64,000 nt of DNA, taken from Protonemura montana. Lineage: Eukaryota; Arthropoda; Insecta; Plecoptera; Nemouridae. Where the stretch lies: positions 16,806,418 to 16,870,417 of the forward strand of contig OX387605.1 in assembly GCA_947568835.1 (NCBI GenBank). The letters run 5' to 3'. The position numbers and the translations under genes are program-made. The notes under the pieces are model-generated. The model worked only from the letters and a program-made list of their open reading frames with translations, was not told where the DNA came from and made no database searches. Below, in pieces: positions 25,492 through 37,663 of this stretch (position 1 is its first letter; each line of letters opens with the position of its first letter).

Positions 25492-28467
25492 ATGGTGTAC
25501 TCGTGTGAGATGTGCTTTTTCAAATCTGCAAGTAGAATTTCGACAGTGCAACACGTTGTGAGAAATCATAGACATGACTTAAATTTTTTGACGAACTGCA
25601 GATTCCCAGATTGTAATGCGTCTTATCGCAACTGGGTGTCTTTCAAATCGCATGTCGCTAGGAAACACAAATACGAAGAGGTTCTTGAACAAGATCAACC
25701 TGGGCAGGAGCTGGGAGGAAACGTTGATGATATCTTTGTGAACGAAATACAATTGGGTGGTAAGTCTGACATTTCAGTTTTGAGTTGTAAACCTAACTTC
25801 ATAATATCAGATGATTCAGTTTAGCATAGTGCATTTTCATTTTATTATTGGTGTTTAACGACACACTGTTGTAGCATTTGGCCTATGACACTGGTCTATT
25901 GACATGCATTTTCTTTTACCAGAACAACACGATTTTGAGGGTGCAGTGGAAGAGATTCCATTCCCAGTCGATGCCTTGAATGAGATTCGTGGGCAGTATG
26001 TCAAATACATACAACTTGTGCGAGAGGGCTGCAATATATCGCAAAAGGCAACTGATACGATTACGGCAGGCATAATTCAATTTTCTGAAGATTCTTTGGC
26101 TGCTCTGAAGGTGTGTTAATTAAAGTTGTTCCATCTTGTTCTAAAAATTCCCACCTCGTAACTACCAACATGAACCAAATAGTATTTATTTAATCCAAAA
26201 TCCCAATTCAAGGTAGGTATCGAAGTAATTCATTTTGGGCACTAGGACCTAGCACACTGCACTGTGTCTACCTATTACACTAATTTAATTTTGGTACTGC
26301 CTTAGAACCCAAAGATAAGAATAAAATAGGTACCAATATATTGTAACCTTGCTGTACAATTCTCCGAATGAGTTCATGTTTTGAATTCAACTGTGTATTT
26401 CAGGCACACTTACTTCAATCAGTTCAACCAGATGGGATGATCTCTTCTGCTAGCATCGAGCAAATATTTGAAGACTTCAAACTCTCTACAGCAATCGAGG
26501 ATGTCAAAACTAAATATTTGCTCGATCAGTTTTTGGTAGAAAGTGGATTTTTAATTATGCCACAGTCTGTTAATCTAGGTTATGTTTGGTCTTGGGTTAA
26601 AAAACCCAGATTACACTTAGCCAGGAAGCATATAAACTTTTATGAAGTTTCATTTTTTGCTCAGCTCCAGCAGCTTCTAAATCAGGATGATATTTTGCAT
26701 TGTGTGGACCACCCAAGGGCTGTGAATAACAAAGGATTGCTAACAGATTACCAGGACGGTACTTTTGTTAAAATGCACCCAATTTTTGGAAACTGTCCTG
26801 ATTCCCTGATGATCATTCTTTATTATGATGATGTGGAAATTGTAAATCCCCTTGGGTCAAAAGTAAAGAGTCATAAGCTAGCCATGTTTTATTGGACACT
26901 TGGTAATATATATCCCGAGTGTCGGTCAACTTTGAAGGTTGTGAACCTCCTATGCATAGTAAAATCAGTACATTTACGGAAGTACGGCATGAACAAAATT
27001 TTAGAAACTTTTGTAAGGGACATGAAAATACTAGAATCCTCTGAAGGTAAAATAATGTTAATAAAAGGACTTGAGAGACGTTTTCGAGGCTCCCTTTTAA
27101 TGTTTACTGGCGACACTCTGGCAGCCAATTATGTGGGGGGCTTTAAAGAGGGGGTAGCTTTTGCCAAAAAACCTTGTCGATCATGTTTAGGCACTGATGT
27201 TTCTACCAAAATTTACTTTAGAGAGAGCCAGTTTGTGCTTAGAGACAAAGTCACTCATTCGGAACAGTGTGCTGTGTTAAGTGAACCTGGCCTACCAAAA
27301 GATGCTGTGACATTTTGGTCAAAAGAGTTTGGACTAACAGGTAGGAGTCTTCTCTGTGATATCGAGACTTTCGATATCACAACATGTCTCGTTCAGGATA
27401 TTATGCATGTTATAATAGAAGGAGTTCTTGAAATGGAAATCAGACTTTTTTTGAAATACTGCATTGAGAATTTACATATTAAACTAAAAAAGCTTAACAA
27501 CGATATCTCTGGCTTCAATTACGAACATCTCGTGAAAGACAAACCGTCTCTCATAGAGCGGAGACACCTCGATAACAAACTTCGCCAGAACTGTGCGCAG
27601 TTAATAACTTTAGGAAATACTTTGCCTTTCATTGTGGGTGACTATTTGGAAGATGACAATGAGCGTCTAATGAATCTAACATTGTTGCTGCAAATTTTGA
27701 ATTCAATGATGGCATTTGAAATCAGCATCGAAGATGTTGAGCTTTTGAAGACAATGATTGATGTTCATCATTCACAGTTTGTCTTGTTATACAGAGGTCC
27801 AACTCCAAAGTTCCATTATATGGTACATTTACCAACCCAAATTATGCTTTTCGGTCCATTACGTCATCAGTGGTGTATGAGGTTTGAGGGGGCCCACTGT
27901 CGCTTCAAGCACATGGCTTCTGTTGTCAAAAGCTTTAAAAATATAGAGTTAACTCTGAGCTATAGGCACCAATCGCTGCGTTGTGCTGAGCTGTTTAACT
28001 TACCACATGACCCGCCAAAAAATGTTCTTTGCAAGGGTGATGTTGTGCCACCTGGACGTTCCATAAAACTAGGTGACCATGAACACTTTGATTGTGTGGC
28101 ACATAGTTTAAATGACTTTGATGTGGACAAAGTTATCTTAAAAACAAGAAACTTAGCTGTGAAGGGAACCTTCTATAAAATTGGCACAATTATCTTGTTA
28201 AATAGTAATGAAGATGATCTTCCCAAATTCGGGAAGATAATAGATATCATTGTTAGTAATAGCACAAAGCTTTTGCTTTATGAAAAGATTGAAACGGTTT
28301 GGTATGAACGCTCTTACAATGCGTACAAGGTAAACGCATCGTTTCCAAAAATCATTTGTGCTACACATGTTAATCAATTAATTCATCCCCATGCTCTTTC
28401 CATGTTTCGTGTAAAGAATGATTTCTACGTTCCTCTCCTCAATCATAGAAGAAATGAATTTTTCTAA
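25492..28467 (+). CDS. EnSpm/CACTA transposase with N-terminal C2H2 fingers, 839 aa
   Basis: Exons are 25492-25759, 25923-26110 and 26404-28467, joined in phase 1 (G|AA, Glu90) and phase 0, both with GT..AG introns. Exon 1 encodes two canonical C2H2 zinc fingers: C5-x2-C8-x12-H21-x4-H26 and C36-x4-C41-x12-H54-x4-H59, presumably for DNA binding. The third exon holds the Transposase_21-like core. Candidate catalytic acids are D294/D295 in LYYDDVEIVNPLG, D389 in GDTLAANYVGGFKEG and E491 in DIMHVIIEGVLEMEI. A CRSCLG knuckle follows the second Asp, and FHYMVHLP...GPLRHQWCMRFEGAHC lies further on, as in animal EnSpm transposases. Motif assignment is by family resemblance. The long third exon is uninterrupted, so the enzyme appears intact. 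A methionine at 26368 would open a longer frame for that exon, but it lies in intron sequence. Confidence 0.92.
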
Positions 28468-28489
28468 GCAGGATTTTCTAGTGAAATCT

Positions 28490-28495
28490 AATAAA
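28490..28495 (+). terminator. Polyadenylation signal of the transposase gene
   Basis: AATAAA lies 23 bases after the stop codon. It is close to the stop, so the 3' untranslated region would be short; further AATAAA-like words follow at about 28628 and 28726. Confidence 0.6.
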
Positions 28496-28747
28496 TATAT
28501 GCACTGACCAACCTATCTCGAAATGGTACACTTTTATTGTTTTTGTCTTGTAAAATCATGTAATTAATGAATAATTTTATTCATTTATTAATGGAGTTTA
28601 ACGATACCTACTGATATGTTGGATTTCAATAAAATTATAAAGACCATTCCAAATGAAATGTGTAATAACTCTAGCTGCAACAATTTGAAATTTCACATGT
28701 AAATATTTTTTGAATTATAGTTGAAATAAATAAAAGGTGTTGACTTC

Positions 28748-29000
28748 AAGTCTGTCTTTTTCTGGTTATCAGACATCGGGGGTCAGTGTTGCAGCGAAGA
28801 TGATACAAGATTAACGTTAAATCTGGTTACCAGACTATCTGAGTCATGGTCAGATAGATAAAATCTGAAAATCAGACTAATTCTATTGCTAAAACACGAT
28901 GAAGCATTTTTAAGACTTTACTTTTTAAAAAATCTCTGGTTTTAAGAGTGGAAAATAAAATCAGACTAAAGATATCTGCTTTTAAGATTTCAAAAGTCTT
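28748..29000. repeat. Right subterminal palindrome cluster
   Basis: Repeated TCTGGTTA(T/C)CAGA and ATCTGA...TCAGAC words occur here: TCTGGTTATCAGA, TCTGGTTACCAGA, TCAGATAGATAAAATCTGA, TCTCTGGTTTTAAGAG. They mirror the left subterminal cluster and probably serve as the second set of binding sites for the element's proteins. Confidence 0.7.
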
Positions 29001-29011
29001 ACATTCAGTAC

Positions 29012-29026
29012 ACTGTTTTTGCAGTG
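29012..29026 (-). repeat. Right terminal inverted repeat of EnSpm element
   Basis: The reverse complement reads CACTGCAAAAACAGT, identical to the left terminus. The next two outside bases are TA, as at the left end. Confidence 0.93.
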
Positions 29027-29864
29027 TAGCTAGAAACAAACCGTCACGATTCCAAACATTTGCCAAATAAAACACACATTTCGCCCACTTTTCCCATGGT
29101 TTTACCGTAGCACACCAACATCCATATTCGGCCATGAATACAAATTACAAAAGTAAACATGTAATGGGGATTGAAGTCTCTGATAATATGTTTACCGTGC
29201 ACGTTTGTTACCTACATATACTACCAATGATTTTCGCTGCACTATGTGTACAGATTTAAGTATTCCAGGTAGGCAGACACCTATATAAAGTATTAATTCG
29301 TTAACTAGAATGGGAACCCCTTTGGAATATCGAGGTCCCCATTTGCTAATGCGTTGTTGTATCTGTCGGACTCTGAAACTAGGGACCTGAGTTTTGTGTA
29401 TACCCGATACCAATACCTTTACTGCACTTAATTGAGTGATCGCTATATAGAAATAGTTCGCATGCTTCACTGTTATTTAACTTTTCGGATGATGACGCAG
29501 TGGAAAGGCACTCTATGATATAACATCAATGGATTTGCGAAACCAGGCAAACATGCACAGCCACAGACACACACACATCAATGTGACTTGATTAGCTAAT
29601 TGCTTACCGCAGAGTTACCGATCAAAGATGAAAATTACCATGGAAAACTTGGAAAATGCGTGGAAACGCTTGATAGCAAAGGTTTTAAGAGTGAGGATTA
29701 CCATTATAATATCCTGAAGTATCTAGAGAGAAAAAAGGCACACGATTCAATTCATTTTACCGCATTGTGTACTTTTAATCTTTTCATCGTTATGCCTTGT
29801 GTCTGTCGATTTGCATCTAAATTGGGTTTATGCTGATCCCTCGTTTTCCGATGACATACCAGTG

Positions 29865-29937
29865 GTGCTTTCTCCCTCTCTTTTCTCTCTCACTCTCCCG
29901 TCTCTACTGTCACCTCGATCTCTTCTCTCGCTTTATT
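29865..29937 (+). repeat. Pyrimidine-rich TCTC tract
   Basis: A low-complexity run of mixed CT words (CTCTCTTTTCTCTCTCACTC and similar). It resembles a long polypyrimidine tract, but no good 3' splice acceptor with an open exon follows. Confidence 0.6.
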
Positions 29938-30592
29938 CGTTGCGTTATTCCTGTATTTTTACCGGCAAATTTCCTCTCGGCATATGCACCCATGTTTTTC
30001 ATTAGGAAGGTGGGGAGGGGTGGCGTATGTTTATAAGCTCCTGTGTCCGACGAGCAAACAGAAGGAGCAAAAGCTAATAAAATAATAGCAATAGAGGCGC
30101 CATTTTCATATTAGCATCCCGTTTATAATGGAAAATGTCATAGAAGGTAGAAATTTGCATTTTTTTTTCGTTTTGTGTTAGAACATCAAAGTGTTTTGTC
30201 GTTGACTTTGTGTTTGAACCTAATGCGAATGCCACCGTGATTAGTATTCGGAGAGTAAAACATTTCATTGGCTTACATGGAACGCGACTGAGTAAACATA
30301 TTTTAAAGTAACATATTTACCTTCCCTTATTTAGAATTGAGTATGGTTAAGTGTTGCCCATGCCGTTTTATGTGATCTTATATATTTTAAAATGTAAATT
30401 CAATAAACACAGATCAAATAATTAGTTAGGTTTCTATCTAAATGCCGTTGCCGTTTGATTAATTGCGACACTTCTAAGAATCTAACGAACCCACGTACTT
30501 TGATATTTAATTACAAATCTCACTTCCTTTTGTCTCGTTACCAAATATAAAGCAATTAAAATTAAACTTTCATTGGTTATTATAAGCATAAC

Positions 30593-30653
30593 ATGAGTTT
30601 CTTCACCAATTTGAGGGCGAATATCCAACCGTACACGACCACGGATGGGTTGG
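30593..30653 (+). CDS. Possible short first coding exon (uncertain)
   Basis: ATG opens a 20-residue stretch, MSFFTNLRANIQPYTTTDGL, ending at a good donor (TTGG|GTAAGG) in phase 1. Third codon positions are about two-thirds G/C (for example TTC TTC ACC, CCG TAC ACG ACC ACG), unlike the AT-rich neighbourhood, which suggests coding selection. Unspliced, the frame stops after about 50 codons. I do not recognise the protein. It is not a signal peptide, so it is unlikely to be the leader of the Side-like receptor. Confidence 0.25.
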
Positions 30654-33600
30654 GTAAGGGTAAAGACATAATTCTACATAATATTTGGTACTCGGAGCCT
30701 ATTTATTTACATACCATCCCTAGTAGTGAATTAGTTGGTGCGTGATGACCCACTTGTCGTTATTTATCTACTGGACGTGGAGCGGGGGTCCCCATGGACC
30801 CTCGAGGAGTACCGAATTCAAGCGAGACTAAGCGAACCAAACTAACTTGCAAATAAACCGATCCCTGGACCAAACTCAGTTTCGTCCTTTCACGCATACC
30901 TTCTATTGTGTACTCTGAGGATCGTGACCGGAGCTTGCGGAATTGTTCAAGAAAATGTCGTCGGATAAGCTTATATAAACATACATACAATACAATCCAG
31001 ATATATGCAATCCGGTTGCGAATTATAAAACGTATGACCAACATGTTAAAAAAGCTATCTGTTGTTGTAGATATAAAACAGTTAAAAATATGAACATGGC
31101 TCGACTCGTTAACGTTCAGGAAACTAAGTCTTTTTCAACTCTCACAACCCCCATGATTTTTTTTTCAAAACACTTGATTTTGCACATTTTAATAATAAGC
31201 AACGGGGTAAGAGATAGATCTAGTATATGGAAGCATCTTCGGGCCTCCTCAGTCCCCCTAGGTGTAGCGATGGCGTTTACATGGTCGATGAAAGGGCGAA
31301 CGTTTAGGTTCAAGATCTTCACAAAGTTTAGCCAACATTTATGTACATGTAGTTTGTTAACTTGAATACGTAATACGGGCAACTCTGCCGTAGTGTACTT
31401 GTATATAATATAAATTTCAAGCCTTGGTAGAACCGTTGGTGGAACTAACTGAATAACAAACAAACTTATGAGCTTGGTCTCGAGACTCACACGGACTTCG
31501 CTAAATATTATTTCAGTTTAAAGTTTATTTTTAAGTGTGATACTGTAGCATGCTACTTTGACTTTCCTTTCATCAGGTTTAACACGAAATTTATCAATAA
31601 CACAAACGTGTCAAACGCGACAGTGAAACTAAAATCTAACTAGGTATGATAGCGTCAGATTACTTGTTTTTCCACGGTATTCTCGTTTCCGGAAAGGAAA
31701 TTTCAGTCTTTGAAATACCGTAGGGGTTGCATGTTATCAAAAATTGTTCAATTCTGATTGTGTAAGAAACCTAGCGTTGCACTCGACGTTTTATCGTGAC
31801 AGCATCTCACAACGGAATCACTAACCTACCTGCAAGTACTTGTGCATTTGTCTTCAGTGAAATTACAACGTGCAGCTTTAATCTAGCTGCGAAGTAGGCA
31901 GCCCGCCGCCTAGCGTGAGCCATACCCCGCGCTGCAACGTAGGAATTGATGCATTCCATTTGATCCCAGTAACCCATTAAATAAACATGGGTATAAGGTA
32001 ATCCTTAGCCAGAGCTCTATCAGTCACAATTCTATTCTTGCCTCCCGTAAAAGCGCTTTCAGCCCCAGTGAGGAGCTGAAATGTGAATTATTGCTGCATG
32101 TCCCTACCAAAATGTATACACCATGTTGCACCGCAAAGGATTAGTGAAAAACACAGAATAATGTTCAACTTTCAATTTGTTTTTTTTTTCTTTTTAATCT
32201 GAATTCGTTTTTGGTAACTTTTGGATTAGCATTTATAGCGTTCGTTTTTTTTTTGCCAAATTCAAAGTTGATATCTGATATATGGTGTCGGGGAATCGAT
32301 CGTGGCTGCGCTCCATTGGGTGACATCTGTTTTATTAACACCTTCATCGGGATTCGGTTATAGCAGTAACCGCTTAATTATATTTATAGCACAAGGGACC
32401 AAAATTAAATGCAATATGAAAACAAGATTAGCATTGATAAAACAGAGGGGTCGACGTTGTAAATGCACCCTCTACGGGCCTGAACCATTCACCGAGAACC
32501 TGTAATTATAATTCAAATGGCTGATAACCCAAAAAGCCACTGAATAAATTGACTACTTTCCTTTTGTTTCGCTTTCGTTTGCTAAAGGTGTCCAACTGCT
32601 AAAATTAAGTGGCCAGTTAACCCTTAACATGAGCTTACTAGGAGGAAGTAAGGTGACATTCGTCATTGTCAGAAGATATAAAAATTAAAACATCGTCTTC
32701 AGAGCCGGTAGTCTGTTGTTTCTAGGCATGCCTCAAGACAAATTGGAAGCTAAATTACGGTTCAGATTGGGGTTCAGAATTCTCTCCAAGACGGATGCAC
32801 AGGATGGGATCTTTAATTAAAGTCGGCCCGGATTATATTTTAAAAAAGAGTTGAATACATTCGAGTTTTCTTCTTTATTTCTCTCCCAGGATGGTCTTCT
32901 TTCGCATCTAGAAGGACTCTAGCAACATTTTCGATGTAAGATGATTAATCTTGGCGCTCGCATAGAAGAAGTCTGAATTCTCTGATGATTTTGCGTCAGC
33001 TTTGTTCAGTTTGTTTGTTCGTGAGCCAGTGGGACCCTGGGCCGATATGTCGGTCTCGAAAACGGGGTCGTATTTTAATAGACATAGTCTTTAGGTAAAA
33101 TGTTTCTGGTATGATAATCTCTTTCGCCATAACGGCTGGTTTCCTGGTTGTGCCATGGAGGAACAAGAGCGTTTTCCAGGAGTTTCGCTGCTACTTTAAT
33201 GAGGATATGTACCTTGATATTGCCCTACGGCTGCGAGGATCCGAATGCGCCTCGAGTGCCGCTCATTAGGGGTAACGCCATTGCCCGCCGTACTTACATG
33301 CAACCATCGCTTATTGTACATTAGATGATTCCTCTTTCATAATTATACAAACACCATTAGGCTATAAAAATTAAAAAAAAAATCTTTGAAGTAAACTAAG
33401 ATACATTATTGTGACTTCACATGCAAAGTGTTTAAAAATTGTGGCTTTGATAATTTTACCAGCGTGGACCCGTTTACCACAAAAAAGGTGTAAAAATTCT
33501 TCATACACTACCAAGTATATGAAATAGGATTTTAATTTACATTTGCACCTACATTAGTGTGCTTTAAAGCTAATTGGTTCGCACATTTTTACGACGTAAT

Positions 33601-33699
33601 GGGTTCTAGTTTAATTTTTTAATGGCCAAATAAAATAAACAGCGAGCATTCTTCCATGTTTCATGCCAACCCCAAAACCTCCCTACTTAATTTAGTATG

Positions 33700-34060
33700 T
33701 AAATTATAAATTTTTGGTGAGTTTAAAAGAAACAACCATGACCATTTTACGTCGGCTGATTTGTCGGGGCCAAATTCGTGGCCACAAATTTCGCGTGAAC
33801 ATTCGTGAAGATCACCAATAATTCCAGCGCCAATGATATATGTGATTTTAATGATTTATTCAATCAGTCCGCAATGCAATCGTGTTGATTGCATCGCGCT
33901 AGGTAATCGTGTCGTTGCATCAGGCATTAATGGTGTTATCACATTTCCATATAATTCCCTGATACAAGTATAGCATGCACAGCGCAATTGCGATATTGAT
34001 TAATGCGGCCAGAGATCATAATCTGTCAAACCAATCAGCCTTTGGTGAAAAAATTACGGC
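33700..34060. promoter_or_regulatory. Possible enhancer-like block with dense TAAT/TGATT words
   Basis: Homeodomain-type words (TGATTTAAT, GATTTATTC, ATTAATGG, GATTAATG) are packed together with a perfect hairpin, ATGCAATC / GATTGCAT around GTGTT (33874-33894). The word ATGCAATC resembles octamer and C/EBP half sites. Local composition is more complex than flanking AT-rich DNA. The regulatory role is inference. Confidence 0.25.
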
Positions 34061-37000
34061 TAGAAAATTAGAGTTCGATCGATGGTGCTGTAGTACACAT
34101 CATTTTTCCCCTTGGTCTACTTAAAACTACGTCCAAAATCACAAATTTCTTTGAAATTCGTACGTCTCCAAAAACGCATCAAGTATAAAAGTCATGATCA
34201 TCGTCAAATGCAGATTATCAACCCAAAATACGGTATTCTGGTATCTATGGGTTCTATGATTTCCTATTAATGTGCTACCAAAACAATAATGATGAACACA
34301 TCGTCACTCCTCTTCACCCACAGAAAAAGAAGTACGCTATTTATTTTCATCATCTTGTTGTATATCTTTCGAATTTCAATTTCTCTCTGAATACATCACA
34401 ATATCCACTTGGTCGACGGGCGGTTTAACTTTTATCCTATATCTGCTTCTGTCATATTCCCTTCTTTACGAGTAGCTTCTATATATTTTTTTTTCTCCTG
34501 GAAAAAAGCCAAAAAGAATTGCGTTGTGCCAGCTACGAGCAAGACGCTTCCGAAAGCGCCTGCATGCAGAAGCGTCGCGACGACGGTCGACCTGACCCGG
34601 CGTCGCTTTAGAGTCGTTTCAACGTGGAGGGTAACCGCCGACCAACACCAGTCAGAAACCGAACGCGCACAGAATATTACCGCCACTTGCGACTATTCCG
34701 CGTCTAGCTCGCAGAGTTTTTCTTTTTTATTAGGAAGGAAAATCGAATATGAGTGATTGTTAAATGTGTTGTGAAATATGTTTGAAATCGAGACGTGGTA
34801 TATTTTTAGACAGCCGAAATAAAACTAGAGATTTAATCTTATTACTTATTATGTTTTATATAGATTCACGGTTTTTGTATTTGTATAATCGTTTTGTGCA
34901 CTATACAACGATTTTGCGCCACCATTCCATTCAGTCCGAGTGGATCAACGATCACTTCCTATCTAAACGCCGCTCTTACTATGTAAATATTTGTAGGTAG
35001 ACATTTTACATGCGCTCGGCTTGTCACTTTTGTACATTTTAAAGATGGTTAGAGGACCATTGTGGAAACTCCTCGACATTTCTGTTCACATATTGATCTT
35101 CTGGCGAAATCTCCCCCATTTCATTTTCAAAGACCATCCCTCCGTAATTCCTTCAGATTTGTAAATTTACATCGGGCAGATTTGATTTTTGGGAGGCAAA
35201 CTTGAGACAGCTTAACATCCGCTTAAAATATACCATTAACAGTATTTTACCAATTCGGCAGTGTTTTGTCTTTCAATAAATCTCTTTTTCGGAGGGAAAT
35301 GATGTGCAAGAGGATAACTTCCGCTTAACTCTCTTCTGATATGAAAAAATGAATATATCTTTACAAGAAAGTAAAAATGTGGTTGGTTCTAACATTCAAA
35401 GCAGACCAATGGCCACAAGTCTTTCTCGATCTTTGCTATTCTGCTTGAAGTCAGCTCCGCTGACAGTTTCAGAGAGTAAACGCACCTCTGGCCGCCGGCG
35501 TTTCGTTTCGGTTGCAATATTAATAGTTGGTGGTCATTGGTAAATGGTAAATGGTAGTCCTATAAATTATTCGTGCCCTCAGCCTCCGAAAACGATATTA
35601 GATCAGCAAAACCACCGTTGACCCTTGCACCGTAAGCAGTATTTTCATTTGCAAGTTTTGCGTCCGACAGCTGTCGACGCCACCGCATCTTCTCACGGCG
35701 CCGCGACGCTGCCCCCTCACCCACCCACCCACCCCACTTCCAAAACAGCGCGGCGTCCTGCACGCAAACAACCCTTTCGCCGCAGAAGCGTCCAAAGTAA
35801 CGGAAACCTGCATCGGACTAAACCGGCCAGTGCTACATTATTTAGTTGGCAAAGACTAATGCGAAAATGAAACAGTTTATAGAGAAGATGACTAGGAGAT
35901 AGGAACTCGAAACCTCCGTATCGCCCCTAACTTCATTATACCAAATCTGATGACAATGCTTCCAGATTCTATGCAGGGTTAACTTATCTGATTATATGAC
36001 TTCACACCTCCTTGGCCAGCAGAAATTAATTTATATTTCAAACCTTGTAACATCCTGCTATGTAAATCGTTTAAATTTTAGAACGGCTGAACAAATTGAC
36101 AGCATTAACAATCCTCACATTGGCGTACTCCTCAACGTAAATAATTGAGTAATAATGTCTGAACGTCGACCAGGGGTAGGCATTATTGACCCACCAGTTC
36201 GCAGTTGGTCTGTGATTAAGTCCCTGTCGTTGAGATGAGGTCATCAATTAGTCAGTGAGAGTGAAGAAGAGTACTATGGGTGGCTTGTGATGGGTTAGGG
36301 TTTGGTGTGAGGGGTGGGAGGGGGGTCATGTGGCTAAAGTTCAAAGAAGATGAGTATGGCTTGAGTCTGGCAGAAGAGACTAAGCTTGACCATTACTCCC
36401 TTGACCCCCATTTTCCCCCTCTTAACCTCCCACTCGTAATGAACAAATATTTACTTTGTTTCACTGGATGTTAATTTCCCTCAAGGGTGCATCAAGTCAG
36501 CGTTAGATCTTCTTTTAACTAGGTAATACCTAATGTCAGGCTGCGGTGACAAATTCTGTTTTTGTCATTTGATGAGTTAACGTTTCACTGTGTGTTGGCT
36601 TGATGTAAAATTACGTGTTAAGTTTTTTTTTAAGCGTGCGTGACTGAAACAAGCACGAATTATTCTGGATTCCAAATTCCGACAAAACTTCAACTACAAA
36701 AGCATTGTCCTCACATGACAATAAAGTTTGTACCCAGTCGTCTAATTTTCTCACCATGAATCTCCATCTATTTAGCAATAGATACGGAATTAGTTGTAAG
36801 TCAGCTCATCGTAAAAATAAAAACAAAGAAAAATAAAATACGCACTTATTTTTGTTCGTAGTTGTAGTTAAAACCGTTAAAAGTTACCACTCTGAAGAGT
36901 GCACTATGTCCATCGGACTCCTCGAGCGTTTACCACGGTCCAAATGAGAAGCAAGGGTTGTTAGTCCCCACCGCAGAGTGATCGAATAAGTCTGGGGTGA

Positions 37001-37392
37001 TGTTAGAATCAAATACGACCACATTCTGACCAAAGCCCACGGGGATTGATCCTGTCAAAGATTCGACCACCTAACTTCTGAGTTGGTACTCGAGGCCTTT
37101 GTCCCTTTGAACTGAAGTACATAAGCACTTGGCCGTGATTCACCATGGATAGAGTAGGCCATGCAGGAACACCCCATATATTGTTTCAGTGTTGTGATAT
37201 TCGAGGGGCTGTGATTGCTTTCGATACATCCGATTTCATGCAAAACGTCAATAAATCTGAACACGTTTTCATTGTTCGAGGATTGAAACATGTTCAGGTG
37301 ATTTATTTATCAATCTTCTGGATTATTTGCATGGCTAAGCACATAAACATGTAGGTAGCTGGTATATCTATTTGAAAATACATCCACGCCTG

Positions 37393-37418
37393 CACGGGAC
37401 GGGACGGAACGGAACGGG
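37393..37418. repeat. Pentanucleotide repeat ACGGG/ACGGA
   Basis: About five head-to-tail units of ACGGG or ACGGA. No coding context is visible. Confidence 0.7.
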
Positions 37419-37498
37419 CATTCAAACCGCATTTATTCGTTCTCGATGAAACACAATTTCACTCTATAACAGTTTATTTCAATGCGACTTCTTTAACA

Positions 37499-37663
37499 AT
37501 GAGTTTCTCCGAAAGTGTGCTGGACCGAATCTTTCAGCTTTCCTCCCCTCGTTCCGTGTGTGCGGATCCATTCTCCGGGGTACTCAATGCTCTCGGCATT
37601 CAGACTGGAAGTGGATCGGCCACCGCAGCCGACATTTTGTATTTCCTGGACATTGTGTCATAA
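37499..37663 (+). CDS. Candidate small protein of 54 residues, unknown
   Basis: ATG (context AACA|ATG, with A at -3) opens a 54-codon frame ending in TAA. It begins MSFSESVLDRIFQLSSPRSV and ends SATAADILYFLDIVS. More than half the third positions are G/C (for example CTG GAC, TTC TCC GGG, CTC GGC) inside AT-rich DNA. The peptide has an amphipathic start and a hydrophobic end. A CTATAA word lies about 37 bases upstream of the ATG. I do not recognise a family. It may be a genuine small ORF, one exon of a longer gene, or chance. Confidence 0.3.
   Translation: MSFSESVLDRIFQLSSPRSVCADPFSGVLNALGIQTGSGSATAADILYFLDIVS

Larger units (their letters stand above)
21645..29026. mobile_element. Complete EnSpm/CACTA (CMC) DNA transposon
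   Basis: The element is bounded by inverted termini starting CACTGCAAAAACAGT on both sides, the form typical of animal EnSpm elements (CACTG rather than plant CACTA). A TA dinucleotide lies just outside each end, either a 2-base target duplication or an extension of the terminus. Inside the ends are clusters of short TCTG...CAGA palindromes, the expected arrangement of subterminal transposase-binding sites. It holds two intact divergent spliced genes: a SAM-domain protein leftward and a zinc-finger transposase rightward. With both ends, uninterrupted frames and all introns canonical, it looks autonomous and relatively young. Other copies in the genome would be needed to judge its activity. 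Confidence 0.92.
29027..37498. other. Noncoding stretch right of the transposon
   Basis: Apart from the uncertain exon at 30593-30653, no gene is recognised. A pyrimidine-rich TCTC tract lies at 29865-29937. A GC-rich, CpG-containing block (34505-34705) carries the motif GCGTCGCGACG. A block dense in homeodomain-like TAAT/TGATT words lies at 33700-34060, and a GGGAC/GGAAC pentamer repeat at 37393-37418. Open frames here are short and unrecognised. Confidence 0.6.

Noticed and set aside
26368-26403. Upstream extension of the third transposase exon from an in-frame ATG
   Set aside because: A strong acceptor (TGTATTTCAG) ends at 26403, and joining to the earlier zinc-finger exons keeps the frame, so these bases are intron.
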